DNA from: Apostichopus japonicus
Taxonomy: Eukaryota > Echinodermata > Holothuroidea > Aspidochirotida > Stichopodidae
Reading direction: 5' to 3'
DNA: 64,000 bases
Assembly (NCBI RefSeq): GCF_037975245.1
Contig: NC_092578.1
Location: 12,380,321 to 12,444,320, forward strand
Both the position numbers and the translations under genes were made by a program. Positions 1 through 12,700 of the stretch are shown piece after piece (the first letter of the stretch is position 1; every line of letters begins with the position of its first letter). The notes beneath the pieces were generated by a model. The model searched no databases and was not told the origin of the DNA. It was given only the letters and a program-made list of their open reading frames with translations.

Positions 1-510
1 AGGTGTATCAAATAATACCCCAACATGTCCAATAGTGATACCTTTTGGTTTACTTCGGTTAACTTCTGAATGTAAGTATTTAATTTCTGGTCAATCTGTA
101 GTAAACACTGTAGATTTTGAGAGGAACCCAGCACGATTGAGAGAAACCTATTATTCTCCCCCCCCCGCCCCCTCCCTCCAAACAGGGTACACACCATTGT
201 CTCAAAATGTATCAGAAAAACCTGGTCAGTCATATTTTCCCAGCTAATCTACATCAAATAATATTATGGATAAAAATAAACATGAAATGTTCATTACATA
301 AACTTTCTAAAATATTGCAATATCTGAGTACTGTTTACATTATTATCAGTGATGAACAACAGGTGTACTCAAATCTAACTTATTGCTTTACCAACAATTC
401 TTCACCTTGCCCCCTCCCCAATCAAAGTAACTATCTTCAGGTATTACTGTGCACACCCAACAATATTTTTGATGTTGTTAATAGTATTTTGCACTATGTT
501 TGGTTCTCAC

Positions 511-658
511 CTGTTGGTGTTCCATACAATAAACAATCCATGCATTCTGCTGGTATCATAAACAACAGTGAGTGTACCAAACTCTAATTCAACACTGCCA
601 AACCGCCCACCAGGTAAACTGTCAAGTTTCTTGATTATTTCTGCATACTTTAGTTTTT
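511..658 (-). CDS. Internal exon of an unrecognised gene
   Basis: On the minus strand an AG acceptor after a T-rich tract (positions 670-659) opens a 148-bp exon, and a good donor (CAG|GTGAG) closes it at 511. Only one frame is open. It encodes about 48 residues, reading EKLKYAEIIKKLDSLPGGRF and then GSVELEFGTLTVVYDTSRMH, before ending GLFIVWN. The clean boundaries and ordered hydrophobic strand pattern look like a real conserved globular domain exon, but I do not recognise the family. Incoming phase is 1 and outgoing phase is 2. The gene lies downstream of AVL9 in the same orientation, with its 3' part outside the window. A weaker candidate exon lies at 1084-1137. Confidence 0.55.
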
Positions 659-1083
659 CTTCAAAAAACAAAATATTCCTCTATGATAAAATGATAGGAA
701 ATGCTGCAACCCTCAGTGAGAAATTAATATAAAATTGAGGGTATGGGGTTGGTCAGCTCTTAAATACATTCTGCATATGAGGATCAGTCATATCCTGCAA
801 TTGCCACAAAATATTCAACAGAAAGCATAATTGAACGAGTTCACTCACAGTGAAGAGTTAGACTCCAAGTGGCTTGAATTATATTATATATCAACAAAGA
901 CTTATTAAGTCCCAAACACACAGAGCTGGGGTACATGACAAAGTGAAACCCAGCTTTGCATCAATGACTGTGGTAGTGGGGTAAAGGTCTTTTGCCAAGG
1001 GGAAAATGCAAAGTAAAAATTAAAAAAGACTGAGGAAAACTGGGTAAAAGCAACAATACAGCTAATTTAAATGACAATATTAC

Positions 1084-1137
1084 CTGATTTGTTAACTTAA
1101 TCTGCTCACTCATATAGCTCCCCCACGAAAATCGCTT
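1084..1137 (-). CDS. Possible small exon of the same unrecognised gene
   Basis: A minus-strand segment has an acceptor (gttag|AAG) and donor (CAG|GTAATA) with one open frame of 18 codons reading KRFSWGSYMSEQIKLTNQ. It is phase 0 to 0. It joins the 511-658 exon only if that exon starts at a later AG (before TATGCAG). Short length makes this weak. Confidence 0.25.
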
Positions 1138-3540
1138 CTAACAAAATTAAATTTGCCATCAGTACTATACATACTAAACATACTTTTTTTTTTACAAAAT
1201 AACACTTTAAGCTGAATTAGTGTTCACCACACACAAAGTAGAAACCACATTACCATAGACCAAAATCTGTTCAGAAATGGACGATGACAACACCACCATC
1301 TACAGATATATATATAAACCTTGAAGAACAACTCCACTCAAAGTTATGAAGCAGATTAACCTTTTCATAATAGATTTACAAACAGGTTTCAGAAGTGATC
1401 GGATACATAAACTTATCTATAACAGGTCAGTGATGTTGCTATGGGATCCAGCCTCCACTAGTATGGATTCAGTAATGATAAATGCACACAAATTTGTTAC
1501 TCTCTCAATTAAAAGTACAAATAAATTCTGATAGAATGAACATCTAACCAAAAAGATATTTCATAGGTTATCTGTTTATTCATTTACTGGTAGGGCCATT
1601 CACAGGGTCCACAGCTTATTTCCTTAAGGAAAACTGAGGACAATATTTGCTACAAGATGCAGAAAATGCATCGGTTTGTTGCTACCAAAAGAGAAAAAGA
1701 AAGCAAAAACAGAGGTAAATTTGCTATAAAAATCAGTAGAATTTTATCCTGACTACCCCCTCCTCTACCTGTTGGTTTGCCTGCAAATATGAATAATTAA
1801 TGATTAATATTAATATACAAAGATACAAATCCAACCATCATTATTCATCTATGTGGGACAGATAACTATCATCGACAACTTCCCCACACAGCAAAGAAGA
1901 ATTCTATTTCATTTGGCAGATATCACAGATTTGATGTTTCCTTCACACACAAGGCTGCAGACTTGGGCAAGTCTAAAATATGACATCATCAAGCCAAATG
2001 TGCTTCCATGTCTAATGTTTTTCTTTATTCAATTATGTGATGGAGATGCTAATCCTAACCTATTGAGCAGTTTACAAGAACTAATGACATCATATTAGTG
2101 TCAATGTCAACACTCTTAACATTTTACCTTGAATAAATGAAAAGAAAACGGACATAGAAGAGTGCAAGGCTGCAGATCCTAGTGGCAATATTACATCACA
2201 GAATTATGACAGCTCCCAGACAGAACATTATTATATACTACCATATCTCCCAAAGGGTGCAAGATCTTTCTTAGCTGTTTAAGGGTGTTGTTCTTCATAA
2301 AGATCTCTCTCATGTAAACTAAAGATGATGGTTTGATTTGGATACATTTAAAGTATGGAGCACAGTAAAGTACAGAATAGATAGAGATATGTTTATTTCT
2401 TACACAGAATTATGATTTTATCTTTTAATCATTTCTATATACTCATATTTGTAGGTAACATCGGTTGATAATGTCATATTATTGCATCATCTGGAAGTTG
2501 ATTCATATAATGCATTTAATAAATCTTTTTGGAATCCTGTTTTGACATTGCCACTGTCTTCCAACTATTTCGATTTTTTTTCTTTCCTTTTTTTTAAGGT
2601 AAATTTTACCTCAAATTATTATATTATTGTTTTTCTCAGTGAAGCAGTGTTTGAAAATCTCAGAAAATTTTGTTTGGAAACTCAATGAAGCTATTTATCA
2701 CCACAAAGGAACTTATGACCGAGCAATGCAATGTTTAGTAATAGAAGAAGAGTTAACATTACCTTATTTACTGTTACTATGATAATATTTTCTAAATATA
2801 TAAACTTTTTACATTTATTTCATAGAATTCTTGGAAGCTGCAAAGAGAGTACTACTTGCATAATGCTAGTATTAAACATGCAATAGGAAAATAATATGTA
2901 AAAGGTATTTAAAATACATCAATGTTTGAACACAGTTAACAAGGCCTACAACAATTCTTAGTGGTTACAAATAAACAGTGAGGGCAGTCTTTATGGTTGA
3001 TAGTAATCACATACAGCTAACTTTAAAATCTCCTGTTTACAGATGATATGTCACATGGCCTCCATTTTGGTGTCGACAAAGCTAATTACCTGATAATTAC
3101 CTTATCCAATCATGGTATGTTATTATCCTGATGCCTTTCCTTGTGCAGATGACTGGCTACAGCCTATCACAATGCTGTCATTAACAACTACCAAACCTAC
3201 ACCCATTTGTCTGTGATTTATAATGGATACACCACCAAACTTTACTCCCTCTCAAAGGAATCACATCCAGTTTGTGGGAATTATTCCTCACATTTACAAT
3301 GGTAATAACTGATAACCAAATTTAGTGATTGTCTGACTTGATATCCGAATCATAAACTAATATAAAGCAAACATTCAGCAGTAGACAAATCATTGCATTG
3401 TATGACGCACAGCCTCATTAGAAACAAACGAAAGCCAAATCCACGTTTTAATCAATGAGTAAGACAACAGCTATGATGTTAAAGTACATTTCATTTGAAG
3501 ACAACATGCAAAGATAGCACCCAACACATTTTGTAGGGTC
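1138..3540. other. Intergenic or intronic DNA, no firm gene
   Basis: I see no supported gene. A minus-strand stretch near 2250-2300 is open for about 20 codons (NNTLKQLRKILHPLGDM) and ends at a GT, but the acceptor is poor, so I do not call it. The rest is AT-rich with homopolymer runs (for example T-runs near 1187 and 2575). The AVL9 3' UTR should extend leftward from 3600 into this region. Confidence 0.4.
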
Positions 3541-3543
3541 TAC

Positions 3544-3640
3544 CAACGTCCTAACTCCTGTTCATAGCTCCAGAGGTCATCGTCGTTGTGCCAACGTCCT
3601 CACTCCTGTTCATAGCTCCAGAGATCATCGTCATCATCAC
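3544..3640. repeat. ~47-bp tandem duplication across the AVL9 stop codon
   Basis: Two near-identical direct copies of a segment from ccaacgtcct through ctccagag to tcatcgtc lie side by side. The right copy carries the last AVL9 codons and the stop; the left copy lies in the 3' UTR. Only a few bases differ. Confidence 0.85.
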
Positions 3641-3786
3641 CACCAAAACCAAACAACCAGCTGGATACCACCGACTTGGCATTATTCCAGACCTCTCCCA
3701 CAGCCTTTCCAGTGTTTGATACAGCGTCGCTGGTCTTGCTGATGACGTTGTTTAAATTCTTGCCTCGTTCAGAATTTTGAATTGCA
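3600..3786 (-). CDS. AVL9: AVL9 coding exon 13 (C-terminus)
   Basis: 187 bp, incoming phase 2, acceptor aacttcag|T. It encodes AIQNSERGKNLNNVISKTSD, then TGKAVGEVWNNAKSVVSSWL, and ends in an acidic DDDDDLWSYEQE followed by TGA (3602-3600). The amphipathic KTSD...TGKAVGE tail matches the family C-terminus. Confidence 0.92.
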
Positions 3787-6700
3787 CTGAAGTTTAAAAG
3801 AAAACAATTCTCAGATCAATCTAGAAGAAGATTGTTTTTTTTACAAAACTGTGACAGGTGAAAGGCTTTATTCCTGTCATCATTTGAACTCACTGGTAAT
3901 TAAGGAATTTAAAGCCTTTAACAATCTCCGAAGAATTTGGCATTATAATACAAATCGTCACCACCGCTTGAATCCCGCCTCATTCAAAAATTGCAAACTC
4001 TATATGGAACTACCATCTTGTGGTCATTTAATGTCCAATCTGTGATAAAAATTTAGTTTTAAAGCCTTGAAAACTTCACATCACTCCTCTCTTAGTCAAG
4101 TTTCCTGTCAGACCTACAACTTTTGAAGAGTTGGAATCACTGCTTATAAGCTGCTTATTACTAGGAATTACTTTTAATAGCAGGCCATAGAGACATCTCC
4201 CCCCCCACTCCCCCCTCCCAACTCTTAGGAAACAAACAGGGGGTCTACTCTAAGAAAGCTTTGAAAATGAGAACCTGAATAGTTGTAACCGATGGCAAAG
4301 CTATACTATGCCATATTTTCATAGTGATCACACAAGCTTCCACCTGCACAAAAGAAAATTGTTTTGTAACAGGAAGACATTACATGAATTATGACTATGC
4401 AGCAGTAATGCACAAATTTAACCAGAATGAACACATTTCATGGTTCCTTGCCGCTGCTCATTGATTTGATTAACAGGGAACATTTCAAGTATGTTATGAT
4501 GAAGTATTCCCTTAAATTATGTGTACAAACTGTTGTTACCATAATTTGACATGCATAACACCACTTGAGGTCAACACATGAGCACCAAAATAATTAGGTT
4601 CACCTACTCAATAAAAATGGTAATGATCAATAATTGCCTTGTGAAGTTATTAATCATACAAACTTGTAATCTAAATAATGCAAAGCCACACCTCCTCATA
4701 AATACACATGTTATCAATTGCAACACACATTGCCATGTGTAGTCTACCTACCAATAACCAACTCAAGTTTGAAGAAACTCAAACTTGTGGTTGCCAAGTT
4801 ATTGCAATTGCAGATTTTGACATTTGACCCTGTGACCTTATTAATATTCATGATATGAGCACCCAAATCAATAGGGTTCATTAACTCATTACGGACCACC
4901 CACCCACCAAGTATTGCACTGATCAATCATTCCTTTGTTGAGTTATTGTGCATACAAACTAAACTGTTACACACACACATAAACGCACACACGCCAACCT
5001 GACGTCTAACTGAATCATATATTACCTGTTCCACCTGATCTTCATATCGTTAATGCTGAGCTGTCCATGACAGATGTGCCTGTAGGTAAATCATAAGTGA
5101 AATAAAAATCAAAATGAAATCCAAGTGAAGCAGCTTGCATTGTTTCAACATAGCCATATTTCAGTGCAAACCAACAAGATGCAATCAGAAGATAAATACA
5201 TGTTACACCCATAGCTATGACCCTGGTACATCCATGACAGAATCAGGCTATGACCCTGGTACATGCATGACAGAAGCAGGCTATGTCCCTGGTACATCCA
5301 TGACAGAAGCAGGCTATGACCCTGGTACATCCATGACAGAAGCAGGCTATGACCTAGTACATCCATGACAAAAACAGGCTATGACCCTGGTACATCCATG
5401 ACAGAAGCAGGCTATGACCTAGTACATCCATGACAGAAACAGGCTATGAACCTAATACAGCCATGACAGAAGCAGGCTATGTCCCTGGTACATCCATGAC
5501 AGAAGCAGGCTATGACCTAGTACATCCATGACAAAAACAGGCTATGACCCTGGTACATCCATGACAGAAGCAGGCTATGTCCCTGGTACATCTGTGACAG
5601 AAGCAGGCTATGACCCTGGTACATCCATGACAGAAACAGGCTATGAACCTAATACAGCCATGACAGAAGCAGGCTATGTCCCTGGTACATCCATGACAGA
5701 AGCAGGCTATCACCCTGTCTGGAGGTACTAAACCCCAGCAAATACTTATATGTGTTTGCAATGTTGGACATGAAAGCTGCAAATCAATGCTACCTGATCT
5801 AGGGGACATATCTAGTTAAATTGAGAATACAAAACTTCCTCTGGTTCTGCTCACTTATGATGACTGAACAAATCAAGAAATAAATTAAGAGATTATTGCC
5901 TAGATTGGGATTTGGAACAGTTACTTCAGAGTGACAACTCTCATGTGATCCCTGGTTGTATATATGCAAGGGTACTCTGGCTTTTGAAATCCTGGGGTTA
6001 TTGCTTCCATTCCTGTCCTAGCCAATAATTGCTCTACTATTTCGACTATGTTTGAAATTTACCTATCGAAACATTGTTGTTATAAATTTGTTCAAACTAT
6101 TTTTTAATTTGAATAATACGATATTCATATCACATTTTGCACACAATTTTCAAAACATTGATCACCAAAGGTCTATTAAATCACAGCTCAAGCAACATTT
6201 TTTTACAATCTTTTATAATCAGAAGATAAATGTGCAAATGCACTCCATTTAACCAATGCTTTGCAATTACTCAATAAAACAGAGATAAATGATACTATCA
6301 GGTGAAAAGATTTGCTGTTGCCATAACAGGAAGTAAAATACACATTAAGCAAAACTGCAAGACATGTTTATTTCAACCTAATAAGTTAATAAGCATTCCT
6401 AGACTGAACTTTGTTTCTAAATCTTGATCCTTGCTTACACTGTGTTTTTCGGGGTATTGCACGTACCTAGTATGAACTTGATCAATCCCAGCATGCTCCT
6501 GGCTCTTCCAGATTCGATGATTGTGCGTTCCTCTCCAGGCTTCTATGAAGGTATCATTAAAATCACCCAAGCTATGATCTGCCTGTGGTCCTAGTTGGAA
6601 TAGAATGCAACTCCAAAACATTAACATAATAGAAGAATGTGCAGGTAGTTGTACCACACAACAGGGGACATTAGCAGGCACATTTGTAGAGAACCAAATC

Positions 6701-9700
6701 AAAAGTATTCTGCTGCCAATGATGAAAACCTGACCATCGGTTGAATGACACACAGACAAACACACCACTATACAATACACACATGGTGCTACAAACAGAT
6801 CTCAGGCTAACCATTAGCCAGAGATATACTGACATGCAAGCTGCATAGTAGACCTACTTAGAATCACCGTCCCACTCAGTATGCCCCTCACTCCCACCCC
6901 AGCCCTCCCCCATTCCCGACTCAACAATGACTCCATACAACAATTGAACAAGTCGATCATCTTATCATTACCAATACAAAGTACTCTGAATGAGTGATAT
7001 ATCGATGTCCCCCCCCCCACCTAACCCCTCTACACACAATAAAAAATACAAACAAAAATTGCAAACTTAAACTTAGAAAGTTATTATCAAATTTAACTTG
7101 TATCCACAGCATCTCCATGCTGAAAAGGTACACAAATCTCATTGGACTCAACATTAGTATTATGTGACTATCACACAAGGTTACATTATTCATGAGAGTT
7201 AACTCACTATTATCTGCACATGTTGCCAGTAATGAGAGTAAGTAAAGCTTGAATTGTGCCCGGATCCATTCTTCTCCTCCTTCCCATCCTGACAAAAACA
7301 AACAATGATATTAAAAAAACATTACTTTGAAACATTAAATCAGTCATAACAGCACTATTCTATTACCTGCCATCTAGGCACTCCTTCACAAGAGCAAATT
7401 TTCCTCACGGTCTCTAAGTCTTGCACTATCACTTTCATATTTGCAACCAGTAACCAGTATCTTATAGCAAACAACAAACTCGCATGGACACATACAATAT
7501 TGTGTTTATGCACAGGGTATTCATATACACATTCTACTATATATGCTGCATATTGATACTGATAAGCTCTACTAGATAATTTGCATATATCGTCACGGTT
7601 TCACAAAACTGTTTTTTTTGCACACTTCAATTGGTTACCAGCAACTCATGGCAATGGACCAGCACATGTGAACAAAAAGAGTGGTAAAACAGCAAAAGAC
7701 AATTTAAGATTGGTTTTTAATTCCCAGTAGCAGGTACTTCCAAACTGTAAGTTAATGTGATAGTATGACTTTGCATATGCAATCAGCAATATTTCAAACA
7801 TCAAAGCGCCATTAAAATCACACTTTTTAAAATCCTCCAGCAATCTTATGCTAAATATCGTAACAAACTGCTGGCAACTTTCTTTATAATTTGAGACACA
7901 TTAGTTCCTGTTTTTAACTTACAAGTTTTAACTCAAAAATTTGCTTTCATTCAAACAGTTTTCTATTCTCTTCAATCTTGACTACAAACATAAACTCATC
8001 TGGTCATACTGAATATCTAATGTGTCCGGAGTACATATGACATACCCCTACATCATAAATTACTTGTAAAAACAAGACATGGACAACCTTTCTTCAATCC
8101 AATGGTTGCATTAGAAAGTTCAGTATTTCAGGTTGAAAAGTAAATATTTAGCCTGATTCTTAAAACTGAATGACAAGTTAGGTTATTTTCTCAATATTTT
8201 CTTGTTACATACACTCTGTAATAGCAGCTAACTTGGATCAATTCCATAGATTTTGTGACGTCATAAACTATCCAGCTGTAACAACACACCTCTCCAGCAT
8301 CTAAACAAGAACATAATGCACCATGGTTCCATCCTCTAATCATTACACCATGTGTTCAGTGTCCTCCAATATAACATTCAAGTACTAAACATAGCTGATC
8401 ATCAATGTTATCCGTAGAGAATGTCCACATTTTAGATACAAATGTTGCACCAATGAGGGTGTAAATCAGCATTTGAGATTGGATCATAGGATTGGTGGTT
8501 TACTAGTAACTATCCAGGATTTCTGTTATCACCTGTGTTGCAGATATCTGTGTCATCACTGTGGTTCTCTAATACCGAGTTGACTACATAATCTGAAAAT
8601 CTCAAATCAGCTGTTGTTAACGTAAGCTGCTTCCTTAACTCCTGATCAAAGATATCCACAATCCCAGTTTCAGTCTGAAAGTAAAGTCAGAAAAACCAAA
8701 ACCATTATTTCTGTGATCATGAAAGAAAGCACTACATGAATTTATTATTACAGAAACAAACAAAAACAAACAAACAAAAACAATCAAAAACCAGTGGACG
8801 ACACTTTTCATACTTTTCATACTTGTCCTCCTTTGTCTTAAACTTTTAATATCTCATTAAAAACAAACAAACAAACAACATAAAGTCCCAGATTTCTCCC
8901 TGGTTCCTCTTGGAAGACTCACACTTCTTCTCAGTGGTAAGCTTTATATCATTTATATCATATCTTTTATTGCATAAGGCGCTTTATAGGTTTGGAATAT
9001 TATTATATTATTACATCCAATGTGACACACACACACATCGTGAGGTCACAAATGACACAATGCTGTACTCATTTCAGTAAGTGTGCCGTCACTATGACGA
9101 GACAGGTAAGTGTGATGTGAACCAGTTCACAAGTAACATAATGACCATAGAAATCAATGAAATGTGATACTCACTTCAACGATAACGTCCATCATCTGCC
9201 GTTTGTGCTTGAAGAGCACATTACTGGCACCGACCATGAAACTCCTCACATTTACATCTTGAAGAAGATCGTGTTGTTGTAGAGCCATGTAAGGATGACA
9301 CAGCGCACCCTATAAAATGGAATAAAAAGAAATTAATTAAAAACCACAATCCAGAGTGATGGGTAGTGAAACTCTTGCGTTGAAATCTTACGATCAGATA
9401 ATAAAACTTACCAATGTCTGTCTAAACTTTCTTCTGTCTTTTTGATGTATTTTATCTCTCCTATCATTGATGGTACATAACCCATTATTATAGTGAAAGC
9501 AACTACTACACCCAACCAACCCAATTTCCAACATCATGAACAGCATTTACAGATACCCACTGACCTATTTAGGGTTTGATAGATATATAGGTAGTCCTTT
9601 GTTAATGACCATTTCAAGATTAAAATGTTTACCTTTCCAAATAAAGAAAGAGGGAATCCAAAGTCATCAACCACAATATTAGGAGTTAAGGGAAGGTCTG

Positions 9701-12700
9701 GTAACACCACATAATCGGTTGATGAAGACAATCTCAAGATGCCATCTGATGGACGTTCTGTATTTTGAGGGGATTGCTCGCTAGTATCATCCCACCTCTG
9801 TCCTCCCATCAAACTGATTCCACTCTCAGACGTCGCCCTGCTATTGGTATCGTCTTCCAATAACAGATTACTTTCTGGTAGATTTACATCAGTGTCCCTG
9901 CTAATTTCATCTCCATATGATTTCACTTCCCCTACAGGTTGTTCAGCCTCCTGTTTCTCCTCAACTTTAACTTCATCGCTTTTCATGTCTTTGATTGAAT
10001 CAAAATGATGGTCGGTCCCTCTCCTTGCATCATCAGAGAGGTATGACTCCCTCAGTTTCATATTTCCATCTATCTTATCATCATCATCAGTTGATAGCTG
10101 ATCATGTGACAACAGAGAAGACATTTCATTGGCTGACTCCGAGGTGTCTTCCCCCTCAGTGTCTATCACATCCTCTTTCTCTATCTCCGATCTCCTGGCA
10201 TGAGAATCAGATAAACTTCGTTCCTTATTATCCTTCCTCTTCTTTTCAAAATATGTTCCAAACAGTTCTTCGTCGATCATGTTCAACAGTTCGTCCTCCT
10301 CATCCATACTCTCGGTCAACGATGTCCCTTTCTTCATCTTACCGGAGTGAACGGATGAAGAAGAATGATTATGAATTGATTTCACCCCGCTGTCGTGAGA
10401 AACACTTCTAGATAGTCTCTCACTCTGTGAATACCTTTTGTTTTCTAATTTAATTTCTCCACCATCTGTTGTCTTTGCTCGTTGGTCTTGGGGCAGTGTG
10501 CTCGATCTGTTTGTTACATTTGTCCTCTTTTGTCTGTAGTTTGGTATATGTGACATATCAATGTTAAAGTAATCATCCGTCTTGATCCCAAAATCCTCCA
10601 GAGCAAGAGTTGGCGTTTTCACTTGGTAGAAGCGAGGACAAGCCGCATCTGTTAATCCACTCTGAATCATTTCTGAGAAGAGAGATCAAGGATGAGACAA
10701 AAGTTCAAGGCAGAGAGGTGAGCCAACAAGCCATTGCATGAAATAAGCTCATGAGTGTACACAGCCAGCACAGACAAATGCAAAATCAAAGCCTTCCAAT
10801 CACAATCTTAACAAAAATTCAACCAATTTAATAAAAATCATTTTTGCATGTAAGTATTAATAACATGCCACACTTTTCTCTGGTATATGAAAAGGTTCAT
10901 CAGCAGAACTATTCCTATTAAAGTCTCCCTACCACTGTTACATCATTTATAGGCTAGCAAAGTTTGGAATATCTGAAAAACCATTTCACAAACTTAGAAT
11001 CTGAAGCACTTTATTTGGTGTGATTGCAGCTGAGGGTACATATTAACTTTGGGAAAGAGGCGGGGATGGGGAGGGGGGCTTTGGCAAGGAGAACAGGGAG
11101 AATGGAAGGAGGTAAAGGACTTAATAGAAGTGAAGTCTAAGGAAACAGATGGCTGGAGGGATTATCCGACTACTTACCAGGGTATAATGAAGCAACTGAC
11201 AACAAACAAGTACAAAGGTCATGAACAGGAGAACCAAAGAACAACACTCGCTTTTCTAGGAGCAGCAACTTGAAAAGGACCAGAACCTGCAGGGAGGAAA
11301 AGAGAAGAAAAACAAAATGAATATTCAATGGGAAAGGAATAGGAACAACAAATTGACTAAACACTTGTATCAGAGGAAGACTCAACATGTAAAAAGCAGA
11401 ATAAAGATGTGGGTTTGAAAGAAACTAGACTGGACTGAACTAGATTGGACTGGGCAAAGAAATACATTTACTGTCACAATCTTTATTCAGAGGAGATTGA
11501 ATTCAACATTAGACACTTCTAGAAAGACTCAAGCACATAATGACATTTTCCTGCTAATACAACCCTCTGAGAAAGAAATTGTTCAAAACATGCTTTCTCT
11601 TTTAATAGTAATTTTCTGATGTTTTGGGACGAGTGAGCACAAAAATTCTTGCCATTAGTATATAAAATATCAAAATAATATCAAAACCAACTTATGATTA
11701 CTGTGAAAGTTTACCTTATGCTTGAATTTCTTAACAAGTTCCACCAGAGAGAGTCCCACTAATATCTCAGAATCACCAGCATCTGGTAAACTCCTTGGCA
11801 GAGACGTATTGAGACTGTTAAAAAATTCCTTCAAAAAGAATAAAAAAGAAAGAAAGAAAGAAGAAATGAAACTTGCCTAGCAAATTATTTGATAATAAGA
11901 GGCACTGAGAAAGTCATCTTTCCAACAGATTACACACATGTTAGGGCCATTTTCTTGGTAAAGCAAAAACTTATATATTTTTTTTTTATTTATTCACATT
12001 TTTATCCAGGGTTGCTTATTCAGCAAAAGCTGGTTTCCAATAAGGCCCTGCTTTTAACATTAAACGTTATACATAAAAAGTAAAACATAGCAATACAAAA
12101 ACAAATTAAATGTACAGATACAAAACAATTAAAGCTATAAAGTGGAGACAACTACAAAATAGATAAAAATGGAAATAAAAGAATTACTCATAAGACACTT
12201 AATTCAATCCCCCTTCTTCCTTGAAATTGTTTGATAAATTCACAGCTGTGCTATTGTCTACTTACTATGAACTTGCACAAATAATGACATGTATTGTAAA
12301 GTATTACAAAGTTCTCAATATGCTTTCAGTTTGTATATCACAGAAGCCTGGATGATTGTTGTCTGGGACTAAGTTTTATCATTCTTCCTTTCTCATTAAA
12401 GCAACTGTAGTTGTATCTATATAGGCCTATACAGTCATACATTAAGTACACATGAAATTTGCAGAAATGCTGGCTATATACTAGAAATATTATGCCAACC
12501 TTTGACCCATGGTAACAGACGATATTTGAATTGATGGGAGTGTTTACAGGCATAGGTGAATATGATCTTGCCTATGACAAGAGAAGGAAAATTGTGATTT
12601 TTAGACCAGTATACGGACATAATTTTAATATTTTTAATTTCCATAATCAGAGGCAGTTTCTTGTGGCAGTCCTACCAGCAGGTCTGTGAGCAGGTTTGCT

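Larger units (their letters stand above)
3787..6372. other. AVL9 intron 12
   Basis: Intron DNA with no supported gene. It contains a dispersed repeat at about 4740-5010 and a 33-bp minisatellite at 5210-5712. Confidence 0.6.
8675..11177. other. AVL9 introns 9 to 7, non-coding parts
   Basis: Outside exons 8 and 9 this holds AAAC/CAAA microsatellite runs near 8755-8785 and 8860-8880, a short CA run near 9030, and a G-rich patch at 11050-11100. I see no other gene. Confidence 0.5.

Noticed and set aside
1853-2098. 81-codon plus-strand frame
   Set aside because: No recognisable motif, no splice context; probably chance.
5135-5809. Repeat-protein-like frames on both strands
   Set aside because: They come from the 33-bp minisatellite in an AVL9 intron; both strands are open only because the unit lacks stops, and one-base-short units break the frames.
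9995-10411. 138-codon plus-strand frame
   Set aside because: It is the antisense shadow of AVL9 exon 8.
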